From the NCBI GenBank assembly GCA_046291875.1, contig JBKBSF010000027.1:1-64000 (forward strand): a stretch of 64,000 bases of DNA, written 5' to 3'. Positions 1 to 8,175 of this stretch are shown piece after piece. The DNA is from SKVR01 sp046291875 (GTDB taxonomy: Bacteria > Bacteroidota > Bacteroidia > Bacteroidales > UBA7960). Made by a program: the position numbers and the translations under genes. Below the pieces are notes generated by a model. The model was not told where the DNA came from. It did no database searches and was given only the letters and a program-made list of their open reading frames with translations. The first letter of the stretch is position 1, and each line of letters starts with the position of its first letter.

Positions 1-96
1 CTAATTTTTTAAACAGTATTTCGACTTACGAATGCGTGCGGGCACTATATAAGTTATCGAAAAACTATTGATTATGAGTATATTAGGCGGTAAAAT

Positions 97-122
97 AAAA
101 AACCCGAACGGTTAGGTTCGGG
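97..122 (-). terminator. Terminator of ssrA
   Basis: Read on the minus strand, a 7-bp stem (CCCGAAC/GTTCGGG) is followed by six or more T residues. It starts just after the tmRNA 3' end, so it is the natural rho-independent terminator of ssrA. Confidence 0.85.
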
Positions 123-130
123 TCATTTGT

Positions 131-503
131 GGAGCTGCAGGGGATCGAACCCTGGTCCAAACAAGCAGCAAGACTGCTTTCTACATGCTTATCCTTTAGT
201 TGGGGTTTCGGCTTTGGACCGGGAAAAGGCGGCCCTATCCTCAGCCTGAGCTTCTTTATTTTTCGTGCAGGCACCGAAGCCTTACCTGCCTTATTCCGTA
301 TTTTGTCGATGCTTCCGAAGGGACGCTAACGGACGTCGCTTCCCGGGAAACAGCAAGCAGTTAATAGCTACTATTAAGCTGCCATTGCGTAGTTGTAGTT
401 GTTGCCGTTTACAGGCGTGAGGATTAGGATTTGCGAGCTATATCCACAACACTCGGCATGCTTACAATCCCACAAAACTTGCTGTCTAATCCATGTCAGC
501 CCC
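131..503 (-). ncRNA. ssrA: Transfer-messenger RNA (tmRNA)
   Basis: This RNA rescues ribosomes stalled on mRNAs without a stop codon, together with SmpB. On the minus strand the 5' end reads GGGGCTGACATGGATTAGAC and the 3' end closes with a T-arm (GGTTCGATCC) and CTGCAGCTCC, which pairs with the GGGGCTG start to form the tRNA-like acceptor stem. The internal reading frame at 377-406 encodes the degradation tag GNNYNYAMAA followed by TAA and TAG at 371-376; the AMAA ending is the usual protease-recognised tail. No CCA end is encoded (ACA follows the stem). At about 373 nt it is of normal length for a one-piece tmRNA. The 5' boundary is taken from pairing, not from mapping. Confidence 0.95.
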
Positions 504-526
504 GTTTTTTACTGGGTTTGCAGGGG

Positions 527-534
527 CAAAGATA
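527..534 (-). promoter_or_regulatory. -7 element (TATCTTTG) of ssrA
   Basis: An exact match to the Bacteroidota -7 consensus TAnnTTTG lies about 24 nt upstream of the tmRNA 5' end, leaving room for a short processed leader. I see no clear TTG -33 element. Confidence 0.5.
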
Positions 535-575
535 CGAAGAATTTTCGGAATGGATGGAGGAAGTTGAAAGTGTTG

Positions 576-652
576 AACCGCGGAGGCGCAGAGACGCTGA
601 GAATATGGGTGGTAGAGGAGGGAAACCGCGGAGGCGCAGAGACGCTGAGAAT
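576..652. repeat. Two copies of an 8-bp-periodic repeat
   Basis: A roughly 28-bp sequence beginning AACCGCGGAGGCGCAGAG occurs at 576-603 and again at 624-651, separated by purine-rich spacer. Each copy is three 8-bp words of the form xCGCxGAG. The copies lie between the ssrA promoter and the 3' end of the next minus-strand gene. Nothing coding is visible between 504 and 693 apart from the ssrA promoter. See the findings for the likeness to the repeats at 39.5 kb. Confidence 0.8.
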
Positions 653-693
653 TCGAAGATATATCCCTAAACCCCTCAAACCATAGTCCTCAA

Positions 694-1131
694 TTACTCC
701 CTCTCTCTGAAACAAACAATCCCCCACACCACAATCTCGGCATCGGCCACGGGGAAGCTGATGCGGCGTTCGCTGATTACCCTTACATTGGTTTCCATAT
801 CGCCAACCTGGCCAAAGAGGGCATACAGGTCGGGCTTGTTGCGGCGGCGAAACAGCAGGATGTAGTTCCCGTCTTCTGTGGTCCATCGTCCCCTGAACTG
901 AAAGTGTTCGGGTACTGCCGATTCGGGTTCTTGTGGTTCCGGGTAGATGGTCATGCCATAGTCGAAACGATTGTTTTCCTGCAGCTCAAGTCGAATGTCG
1001 GCAAGGCTGTTGGCATAGCTCTGGTAAACAGCAGCATGCTCAGCTCCGGTTTTCATCGTGCTGCAGGAGGGAAATAGCAGAACCCCCAGTAAAAGGGCAA
1101 AGAGGGCAGGAGTTTGTATTTTCTTGTGCAT
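694..1131 (-). CDS. Small predicted lipoprotein
   Basis: A 145-residue protein with a lipoprotein signal: positively charged start, hydrophobic stretch and lipobox FPSC with the modified Cys at about residue 23. The mature part has a segment with GRW followed by DGNYILLF, which suggests a small beta-sheet domain of the lipocalin or NlpE kind, but the CxxC of NlpE is missing and I do not assign a family. The last residues FRERE and the stop codon are encoded by purine-rich words (AGAGAGAGGGAGTAA) that continue past the gene, as at several other gene ends here. It is divergent from the MmcQ-like gene, with 67 bp between starts. Confidence 0.7.
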   Translation of the reverse strand: MHKKIQTPALFALLLGVLLFPSCSTMKTGAEHAAVYQSYANSLADIRLELQENNRFDYGMTIYPEPQEPESAVPEHFQFRGRWTTEDGNYILLFRRRNKPDLYALFGQVGDMETNVRVISERRISFPVADAEIVVWGIVCFRERE

Positions 1132-1198
1132 AATAGGAACAGATTTATTAGCTTTACATGCAAACTTACAAAAAACTTCCTTTTAAAATTCTCCTGCT

Positions 1199-1552
1199 GT
1201 GAATATTGAAGAATACCGCGAATTTTGTCTGGGTCTGAAGGGAACCACCGAACATTTCCCCTTCGATGAGCAGACCCTGGTGTTTAAGGTAATGGGTAAG
1301 ATGTATGCCCTTGCCGATGTGGATGCTTTCGAAAGTATCAATGTGAAATGCGATCCGGATCGTGCCCTGGAGCTTCGTGAGCAGTACCCGGGTGTAAAAC
1401 CGGGCTACCACATGAGCAAGAAGCACTGGAATACGGTAATGGTAAATACAGGAATCCCGGATACCTTGTTGATGCAATGGACCCGGGATTCGTACGATCT
1501 GGTAGTAGCAGGTCTTACGCGCAAAGCCCGCCAGGAGCTCAACGGCCTGTAA
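1199..1552 (+). CDS. MmcQ/YjbR family protein
   Basis: A 117-residue protein of the MmcQ/YjbR (DUF419) family, cytoplasmic proteins with a double-wing fold often annotated as DNA-binding but without a settled function. Family marks are the start NIEEYREFCL, the segment HFPFDEQTLVFKVMGKMYAL, the YPGVKPGYHMSKKHWNTV block and a C-terminal DSYDLVVAGL helix. The start is GTG; no in-frame ATG nearby would keep the N-terminal helix. Length is normal for the family. It converges on the chemoreceptor gene with only two bases between the stop codons. Confidence 0.85.
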   Translation: MNIEEYREFCLGLKGTTEHFPFDEQTLVFKVMGKMYALADVDAFESINVKCDPDRALELREQYPGVKPGYHMSKKHWNTVMVNTGIPDTLLMQWTRDSYDLVVAGLTRKARQELNGL

Positions 1553-1554
1553 GA

Positions 1555-3366
1555 TCAGATCTTAAAGAAGCTAACCATCTCCTTAAGCTGTTCTGCCTGT
1601 GCAGAGAGCTCCTCGGAGCCGGAAGCCAGTTCTTCACTGGCAGATGCATTTTGCTGGGTAATCTGATTGAGCATGGCCAGGGCATTATTGATCTGCTCTG
1701 CTCCGGTGCTTTGCTCCATACTGGCAGCGGAGATTTCCTGTATCATGCTGGCAGTTTTTTCAATCTCAGGCACAATCTCTTTCAATGCCTTCCCGGCCTT
1801 TTCGCTGATGGATAAACCTGCTCCCGAGAGCTTGTTGATCTCTTCTGCGGCCACATGGCTCCTTTCGGCCAGCTTGCGTACCTCGGCAGCTACTACGGCA
1901 AAGCCTTTGCCATGTTCGCCGGCACGTGCGGCCTCTACAGCAGCATTGAGGGCCAGCAGGTTGGTCTGTGAGGCAATCTCGCTGATGATACCGATCTTTT
2001 CTGCAATCTCGCGCATGCTGCGCGCTGCCTCAAGGGTGGCATCATTGCCTCGCCTTACTTCTACTACCGACAGCTGGGCTACCTTTTCGGTAGTGCGGGC
2101 ATTGTCGGTGTTGTGCGAAATGTTCGACGACATCTCCTCCATGCTCGAAGAAACCTCTTCCACCGAAGAGGCCTGGTCGTTGGCTCCACGCGAGATTTGC
2201 TGGGCGGTAGAACTCATCTCATGACTGGCGGTGGTAAGATAGCCCGAAATGTCGATAACCTGCTCCACAATGCGGCGCAGTGATTGCAGCATGCGTTTCT
2301 GTGCTGCGGCCAGACGACCCACTTCATCGTTGCTGTCTGACTCGATCTGCGCGGTAAGGTCGCCCTGGGCTACCTCCTCCGATACTTTTACCAGATTCAG
2401 GATGGGCTTGATCACAAACCGGTTGATGATCCAGGTTAGGATCAGGGTGATAAGCACTACGATAAGCAGAAATACAATGGAAACATAGGTGAGGATGCTG
2501 CTGTTGAGGTTGCGGATCACCCCCATATCGCTTCCGCAGAAAAGCATCCCGATCACCTGGTTGTTAAGGTCGCGAAGGGGCATGTAGGCAGCTTTAAAAG
2601 GCCTGCCCTGGATGCGTGAAATACCGTAATAGATTCGTCCCTGGCGCAGCACCTGGTCTTCAATTGCAGGGATACCCAGGGGGGTGCCCACGATGCGCTC
2701 TCCCGCAGCATTGGTTACGGTAGTCTGGTAGCGGGTGTTGCCCAAAAAGATGGTTACCTCGGCGTTGATGGCACGTTTGATATCGTCAACAAAACGGGTA
2801 TCATCGAAAACATAACCTGTAGAGATAGCCCCTACCACATTCCCCTGTGGATCACGAATAGGAGTTCCGGCCCGGATAGACAATCTTACCACACGCCCTT
2901 CTTCAATGCCTACGCTCCGCCGGCCCTGTAATGCCTGCTGCACATTTTGCTGATTGCCGATATTATCGCCATACTGTTCAGGGCTATGTGCACGAACAAG
3001 TACATTCCCCTCATGATCGGTTACTACGAAATAGTGTAAGCCGAAAGAGTTCATGGCTTGTGTGCCAAGAGCAAGGGCGGTTGCCCGATCATTGTCTACT
3101 ATGGCTTGTGCCAGCCTTACCGAATGTTCAAACCATTCTCCCACCTGATGGGCCGACTGTTGCAGGCGTTGCATCTCATCCTGCACAAACTGAGCCTGCA
3201 GCCTGATGTTGCTGTCGAAATAGCGGTTCAACTCACGGTTCACCGATCTGTAAATCAACATCATTATGGCCAGAAACATCAGAGCATTCAGCACGTTCTG
3301 GCTGAAAAAGATCTTAAAACGGATACTGCGTGATTTAAACCCTTTAAAAATAGTCCTACGTTCCAT
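1555..3366 (-). CDS. Methyl-accepting chemotaxis protein
   Basis: A 603-residue transmembrane chemoreceptor that would pass ligand signals to CheA/CheW. In order: a first membrane helix at about 21-43; a periplasmic Cache-type sensor domain at about 45-285 (motif YFVVTDHEGNVLVRAH); a second membrane helix at about 288-315; a HAMP domain; and the cytoplasmic signalling hairpin, whose tip carries the canonical segment EIASQTNLLALNAAVEAARA. The start is well supported: AGGAGG lies 7 nt upstream of the ATG (complement at 3374-3379), rare strength for this phylum. No CheA, CheW or flagellar genes are in the window, so its output (taxis, gliding or another response) cannot be told here. Confidence 0.95.
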   Translation of the reverse strand: MERRTIFKGFKSRSIRFKIFFSQNVLNALMFLAIMMLIYRSVNRELNRYFDSNIRLQAQFVQDEMQRLQQSAHQVGEWFEHSVRLAQAIVDNDRATALALGTQAMNSFGLHYFVVTDHEGNVLVRAHSPEQYGDNIGNQQNVQQALQGRRSVGIEEGRVVRLSIRAGTPIRDPQGNVVGAISTGYVFDDTRFVDDIKRAINAEVTIFLGNTRYQTTVTNAAGERIVGTPLGIPAIEDQVLRQGRIYYGISRIQGRPFKAAYMPLRDLNNQVIGMLFCGSDMGVIRNLNSSILTYVSIVFLLIVVLITLILTWIINRFVIKPILNLVKVSEEVAQGDLTAQIESDSNDEVGRLAAAQKRMLQSLRRIVEQVIDISGYLTTASHEMSSTAQQISRGANDQASSVEEVSSSMEEMSSNISHNTDNARTTEKVAQLSVVEVRRGNDATLEAARSMREIAEKIGIISEIASQTNLLALNAAVEAARAGEHGKGFAVVAAEVRKLAERSHVAAEEINKLSGAGLSISEKAGKALKEIVPEIEKTASMIQEISAASMEQSTGAEQINNALAMLNQITQQNASASEELASGSEELSAQAEQLKEMVSFFKI

Positions 3367-3543
3367 AAAAAGTGCCTCCTTTTTTTTTCAAAGGTGAGAA
3401 CTTTTTCCCCAAATTTAAACAGCGGTTTTACCTAATTATATTTCAGTGTAATACGGAGAGCCGGTAATGAAAACCAAGGCACTAGCGCTTGCAAACAAAA
3501 GGCGGAGGGTTCTGAGGATTGTATTGCCTCCCCCTCATGAAAG

Positions 3544-4221
3544 TCAGAAAAGCAGATAACCGGTGAGTGCTGCTCCCAATACAATCCACAATGGATTGAT
3601 CTTCCAGGGCCCGAAAACAGCAATAAGGGCCAATGCAAAGATCATGATGGGTTGCCATGCTATGAGAACTTGAGCGGAAAAGGTAAGCATAACCACAACC
3701 ATTATGGCTACAGCAGCCACATTTACAGAATCGAGAAAAGCCGCAGTGAGCGGTGATTTGCGCAACCTGTCAATAAATGGGTAAAGTACGAGGATGAAGA
3801 ACCATGAGGGAAGAAAAATACCTGCAGTGGCAATCAAAGCACCCTTTGGGCCATCCAGCAAATAACCTATAAAAGTTGCTGAGCTAAGCACCGGACCTGG
3901 GGTAAACTGTCCTATTGCAATGGCATCGAGCAATTGCTCGGAGGTGATCCATCCCAATCCGCCAACTATCATCCCCCAAAAACCTCTTAGCCGGTAACCG
4001 ATCAATAGGGTCATTTGAGTGGCACTGGGTCCGGGTATAAGATTTACTCCACCCATGAAGTCAAGAAACTGTTGACGATTCACCCATTTTTTCCGACTTA
4101 CCAGTTCCTGCTCCATCAATGCCATATGCGCGGCGGGCCCGCCAAATGAGATCAGCCCCAATCGAAAAAACTCAAGAAATATTTGAGTCAGAGATTTCTC
4201 CTGATGCCTTATCCTGATCAT
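3544..4221 (-). CDS. chrA: Chromate transporter, internally deleted
   Basis: A CHR-superfamily membrane protein. Full-length ChrA proteins have about 390 residues in two homologous halves. This one has about 225. It keeps the start of the N-terminal half (FGGPAAHMALMEQELV, then LIPGPSATQ and YRLRGFWG) and then runs directly into the middle of the C-terminal half (GWITSEQLLDAIAIGQFTPG, then FLPSWFFIL). About 170 residues, the rest of the first half and the opening of the second, are missing in frame; the junction is near base 3955. An ATG 10 codons further upstream is possible, but the chosen start is nearer the conserved region. It may be a non-functional relic, a shortened working transporter or a collapsed assembly. 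Confidence 0.8.
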   Translation of the reverse strand: MIRIRHQEKSLTQIFLEFFRLGLISFGGPAAHMALMEQELVSRKKWVNRQQFLDFMGGVNLIPGPSATQMTLLIGYRLRGFWGMIVGGLGWITSEQLLDAIAIGQFTPGPVLSSATFIGYLLDGPKGALIATAGIFLPSWFFILVLYPFIDRLRKSPLTAAFLDSVNVAAVAIMVVVMLTFSAQVLIAWQPIMIFALALIAVFGPWKINPLWIVLGAALTGYLLF

Positions 4222-4386
4222 GTAAATGATTGTTTGCCGATAAAAGTACACATTTTCCCGACAATGATAGGTTCAACTTTCCTTGGGTAGATTTTCAAAC
4301 TCCTATGTCTGAAGGGGGTGCTGGCTGCTGTTCCTGGTCTTTTGTTATTCTCTTCCCCTATCCGGTCTCCTTTCTTTTTTCTCTCA

Positions 4387-4417
4387 ATAAAAAAAGGCCA
4401 CCCGAAGGCAGCCTTTT
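4387..4417 (-). terminator. Terminator of the aldehyde oxidoreductase gene
   Basis: On the minus strand AAGGCTGCC-TTCG-GGTGGCCTT forms a hairpin with a TTCG loop, followed by a T run. It begins about 28 nt past the stop codon. Confidence 0.8.
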
Positions 4418-4444
4418 GTAAAGATATACTGGGATAGCAACCGA

Positions 4445-6604
4445 TTAGTTAAGGTGTTGCTGTACCACTTCGATGAGTTCGGGCAGGTCCATCTCAAGGT
4501 CTTTGAGGTGCTCGATGGTGGGGATACCCTCTTTGGTCCAGCCGCGGCGAGCATAAACCGCATCGAGCAACTGCTCGTAACGGCCTTCGCGGTATTTGCG
4601 CAACGCAGCCATTTTCTCTTCGGTAGATTTGCCTGTGGGGTCAAAGCCAACGTCTTCTTTAAGCTGCTTGTCGTAGCGTTCCTGGCGCGATTCATATTCT
4701 TCTTTGGTTACCGGGCCGCAAGCACGATAGGGCTGTGCATCGTGGATGCGTTTGCCATAACCCCTGCGCAGGTTGAAGATACGCTGGAAGTTATATACAC
4801 GCTCACTCTGGCGGATCAGCTCTTCTTTGCTGAAGGGCTTGCCGGTAACGGCTTCGAAGATGGCAACGTAATTGTCTACGTGCTCCGGAATTTTGTGGGG
4901 CTCTGCAGTAAGTTCATTGCCTTTGGGAATCACATCGTTCCAGCACAGTTTGCAAAGACCTACCAACCCGAACCATGTGCGGAACATGGGGAAGTAGTGC
5001 AGCGCTTCTGCTTTGTCGTCGAAAGAGGGCAACTGATTGTTTACCATATCCATAAAGATCAGCCATGCTTCGTCGTGCTGGGGGCCTTTGTTGGTCATGG
5101 CATAGCCTCCCTGCTGGGCAAGAGATTCCTTGGAAACGTACTGCGAATATTCGAGGCCCTTGTTCACCATGGCAATGTCGTTGAGGAATTTGCGGTCGGC
5201 ATTGTATTTCTCGATGAAGAGCTCCTTCATCTTCTGAACGCCCAAACCAGCCACCAGTCCAAAACCTTTGCCGGCTGCCAGCTGATGCATCAATTCAAGA
5301 GCAGCTTCGGCGTTGCCAAAATTCAGTTCCAACCCGCCGGTGATCTCCTTGTTGATGATACCGTTTTCGTAGCATTCCATAATGAAAGCAACGATGGTGC
5401 CCCAGGTAATGGTGCAGATGCCATAAGTATCGCAGTAGAAGTTTTGCTCAATGATGGCATCATAGTCAAAGATACCCAGGTTGGAGCCAAGTCCGGCAGC
5501 CGTTTCATACTCGGGGCCATCCACAATAACCGCTTCGCCCTTGTAGGGGCCGGTTTTCAGGATGAAGTCATCCACTCCTTTGGCGCAGCTCATGGCGCAG
5601 CCGATCCAGCAGCCGTCGGGCACATTCTGGGTGAAATACTTTTCGCGAAGGATGTCGCTGTGGATTTTGATACCATCCACATGGCTTCCGAATTTAAAAT
5701 TGTGGGTAGGCAGCAAGTCGTAGTCGTTCATCACGTTTACGATGTTGGCAGTACCCTTTTTACGCATCTGGCACTGGTGGTCGTCAAGTTCGCGCATCTC
5801 CTGCTGGTAGCGGCGTCCTCTTTCCTTAATGGTGTCAAGGTCGGCCACATTGTTCATATTGCCTGTTACCCCTTCCACGCGTGCCACGATGGCTTTGATC
5901 TTTTTGTCGCGCAGCACGGTGCCTATACCACCACGGCCCGCCTGCTTCAGACGGATCTTCTTACGCTTCATGTCGTAGAAGGTGAAGTTTACCATGCCAA
6001 TGAGCGAATGATCGGCAGCAGCACCCGTTGAAACGATACCGATGTTTTTGTAGTCTTTCTCATCGATGGCAAACAGCTCCGTAAGCTCTTCGGCCAGAAT
6101 GTGCGTATCGTAGGCAAAACCCGGATCTTCAATGATCTCGATCTTGTGGTTTACCCCATCGATGAAGATGATCACGTCTTTTTCGGCTTTGCCTTGCAGC
6201 TCCAGAGCGTCGAAGCCGGAGAACTTAAGGAAAGGACCAAAAAAGCCACCCACGTTGGAGTCCATCACAGAATCGGTTTGGGGTGAAATGGTTACCAGCA
6301 AAGACTTTCCGGCTCCTGAGTATTGGGTAATACCCCCTACAGGGCCCGAAGAGATGATTACTTCATTTTCCGGATCATCCCATTTGGTGTCAGGTTTTGT
6401 AGCATCCCACAGCAGCCGCAGGCCATAGCCTTTCCCTCCGATAAACTTTTCCTTCATCTGAGGGGGAACCACTTTTTCCTTGATCTCGTGGCTGCCAACA
6501 TTGATGTAGAGGATCTTGTCGGTGTAGCCCTTCTCAAGCGCTTTCCACTGATAGGAAAGCTCTTTGAGCTTCTTGTAATTGTGTTTTAATTGGGTGATGT
6601 TCAT
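4445..6604 (-). CDS. aor: Aldehyde:ferredoxin oxidoreductase (tungsten/Mo)
   Basis: A 719-residue member of the AOR family, oxygen-sensitive cytoplasmic enzymes that oxidise aldehydes (or reduce acids) with ferredoxin at a tungsto- or molybdopterin and a [4Fe-4S] cluster. The N-terminal domain shows GGKGYGLRLLWD, SGPVGG and VGGFFGPFLKFSG, which bind the pterin. The cluster Cys are C332, C336 and C340 (CWIGCAMSC) with a fourth Cys near the C-terminal GLCKLCWND. The spacing C-x3-C-x3-C differs from the classical C-x2-C-x3-C. The start at 6604 is chosen over a longer frame because AGGAG lies about 9 nt upstream. No pterin, tungstate-uptake or ferredoxin gene is adjacent; it appears monocistronic, with its own promoter and terminator. 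Confidence 0.92.
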   Translation of the reverse strand: MNITQLKHNYKKLKELSYQWKALEKGYTDKILYINVGSHEIKEKVVPPQMKEKFIGGKGYGLRLLWDATKPDTKWDDPENEVIISSGPVGGITQYSGAGKSLLVTISPQTDSVMDSNVGGFFGPFLKFSGFDALELQGKAEKDVIIFIDGVNHKIEIIEDPGFAYDTHILAEELTELFAIDEKDYKNIGIVSTGAAADHSLIGMVNFTFYDMKRKKIRLKQAGRGGIGTVLRDKKIKAIVARVEGVTGNMNNVADLDTIKERGRRYQQEMRELDDHQCQMRKKGTANIVNVMNDYDLLPTHNFKFGSHVDGIKIHSDILREKYFTQNVPDGCWIGCAMSCAKGVDDFILKTGPYKGEAVIVDGPEYETAAGLGSNLGIFDYDAIIEQNFYCDTYGICTITWGTIVAFIMECYENGIINKEITGGLELNFGNAEAALELMHQLAAGKGFGLVAGLGVQKMKELFIEKYNADRKFLNDIAMVNKGLEYSQYVSKESLAQQGGYAMTNKGPQHDEAWLIFMDMVNNQLPSFDDKAEALHYFPMFRTWFGLVGLCKLCWNDVIPKGNELTAEPHKIPEHVDNYVAIFEAVTGKPFSKEELIRQSERVYNFQRIFNLRRGYGKRIHDAQPYRACGPVTKEEYESRQERYDKQLKEDVGFDPTGKSTEEKMAALRKYREGRYEQLLDAVYARRGWTKEGIPTIEHLKDLEMDLPELIEVVQQHLN

Positions 6605-6646
6605 ACAGTTAATCTCCTTTATATGTATTGATGTGCATTCTGCAGG

Positions 6647-6654
6647 CAAAACTA
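6647..6654 (-). promoter_or_regulatory. -7 element (TAGTTTTG) of the aor gene
   Basis: An exact TAnnTTTG match about 43 nt upstream of the AOR start codon on the minus strand. The -33 element is not obvious. In the rest of the gap up to 6969 I see only a second match (TAGTTTTG, 6879-6886, plus strand) that could serve the transglycosylase gene. Confidence 0.45.
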
Positions 6655-6969
6655 CGAATTTTAAAATTTTGCCATCGCTTTTTTGCGGTTTTTTGCCTTG
6701 TAAGATGCTAAATTAGAATGGGTCTAAAGAGCTTCTCAGACAATGGGCCGGCAAGCAATCCAGTCCGTTTTTGTACTTGTGTCGAAGTTTTCTGTTTGGT
6801 GGAGTTGTTATTTTGATAACTGCTCTAAATTTTGCCTAAATTCAGTGTTTGGCGCAATAGAAAGCCCCTTTTTCGTGTTAGTTTTGTACTGGCAGATAGG
6901 GGAGGGTTCAAACTGCTTTCTGGTTCTGCTGAAAATTCTGCCAACACAAATTCAAAACCCCACATTTCG

Positions 6970-7968
6970 ATGACTCGTAACAATATTTTTTTCCTGATAG
7001 CTACCCCGGTTCTTTTCTTCGTATTTGTAAAGTTGTTGTCTTTCAGCAGTTTTGTTACCATGCCCGAAGATGAGTATGTTCAAAGGCGCGAATCCGGTTA
7101 TGGTGCTTTTGCCCTTCCGGTTCCTGAAAACCTCAACTTTGCAGGGGAGCCTGTTCCGGTAGATAATTTTGAGGTATTGGAGCGTTTCGATCGCGAACTG
7201 CTGGTCAATACCTACTGGCAGTCGCAAACCCTACAGTTTTTCAAGAGGGCTTATCGTTGGTTTCCGGTTATAGAGCCCATTCTGGCAGAACAAGGGGTGC
7301 CCGACGATTTCAAGTACCTGGCACTGATTGAGAGCGGATTGATGAATGTGGTCTCTCCGGCAGGTGCTGCCGGCTACTGGCAGATTTTGCAAGCCACCGG
7401 TCGGGAGCTGGGCCTGGAGGTTACTTCCGAAATCGACGAGCGCTACCATGTGGAACGCTCTACCCGGGCTGCCTGCCGATTCCTGAAAGAGGCCTATGCC
7501 CGCTACAACTCCTGGACCCTGGCCGCCGCCTCCTACAATATGGGCCGCGCAGGGCTCAACCGGCAAATGACCAACCAGCAGGCCAACAACTACTACGATC
7601 TGTGGCTCAACGAAGAAACATCGCGCTATGTGTTTCGCATTGTTGCCATCAAAACTATTTTTGAAGACCCCCAGGGGCATGGGTTTTTCTTCCGCGAGCA
7701 GGACTTGTATCCCCCTTTGCAATACTATACCGTGCAGGTTGATACTACCATCAACGACCTGGTTGCGTTTGCACGCCATCACCAGATCACTTACAAAGAG
7801 CTGCGTGTGCTCAACCCCTGGCTTCGCTCCACCAGCCTGCCCAACCGGTCGCGCAAGAATTATGAGATAAAGATTACGAAGGAAAGCCTCTTTGGCAGGC
7901 AATTCCCCGAGGTAGCCGACCCCGATTTCGAAACCACCGATATGCCCGCCAGGGAAACCGATCTCTAG
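6970..7968 (+). CDS. Membrane-anchored lytic transglycosylase (MltD-like)
   Basis: A 332-residue murein-degrading enzyme that would cleave the glycan between MurNAc and GlcNAc. An N-terminal hydrophobic helix (residues 5-24) anchors or exports it. The SLT domain (about 95-225) has the catalytic glutamate in LALIESGL (E121), then GAAGYWQILQATGRELGL and AAASYNMGRAG. The C-terminal 80 residues resemble a LysM-type peptidoglycan-binding module (TINDLVAFARHHQITYKELR followed by LNPWLRS). The start at 6970 gives a compact signal helix; the frame is open for 46 codons upstream, but that part lacks protein-like character. Confidence 0.9.
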   Translation: MTRNNIFFLIATPVLFFVFVKLLSFSSFVTMPEDEYVQRRESGYGAFALPVPENLNFAGEPVPVDNFEVLERFDRELLVNTYWQSQTLQFFKRAYRWFPVIEPILAEQGVPDDFKYLALIESGLMNVVSPAGAAGYWQILQATGRELGLEVTSEIDERYHVERSTRAACRFLKEAYARYNSWTLAAASYNMGRAGLNRQMTNQQANNYYDLWLNEETSRYVFRIVAIKTIFEDPQGHGFFFREQDLYPPLQYYTVQVDTTINDLVAFARHHQITYKELRVLNPWLRSTSLPNRSRKNYEIKITKESLFGRQFPEVADPDFETTDMPARETDL

Positions 7969-8142
7969 TACCCCTTCCATCCCCATTATCCCAAACTTCT
8001 CCGGATGGGCAAACTACCCGTCCAGCCAATCCTTTTACCTTTGAGCTTTCAGCTCTGCACTCCTATGCCCCATTCCCTCATCCCCAATTCCAATCCTTCA
8101 ACATTTCCCTCTCCCTGTTAAACTTTTTATCTGTCAAATCCT

Positions 8143-8150
8143 TACCTTTG
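8143..8150 (+). promoter_or_regulatory. -7 element (TACCTTTG) before uvrA
   Basis: An exact match to TAnnTTTG, 25 bp before the uvrA start codon. The upstream -33 region is T-rich without a clear TTG. Confidence 0.45.
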
Positions 8151-8175
8151 CAGGTTCGTTTTTAACAGCATCTGT

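Noticed and set aside
1..96. Possible 3' end of a minus-strand gene at the left window edge (TAG at 1-3)
   Set aside because: About 30 codons are open but with no recognisable protein features; nothing supports a gene in 1-96.
83..274. Open frames inside 83-329
   Set aside because: They overlap the tmRNA and its terminator; the RNA explains the sequence.
4454..6031. A 525-codon open frame on the plus strand opposite the AOR gene
   Set aside because: It is the antisense shadow of a strongly conserved gene; its translation has no domain logic and the AOR frame has motifs, RBS, promoter and terminator.
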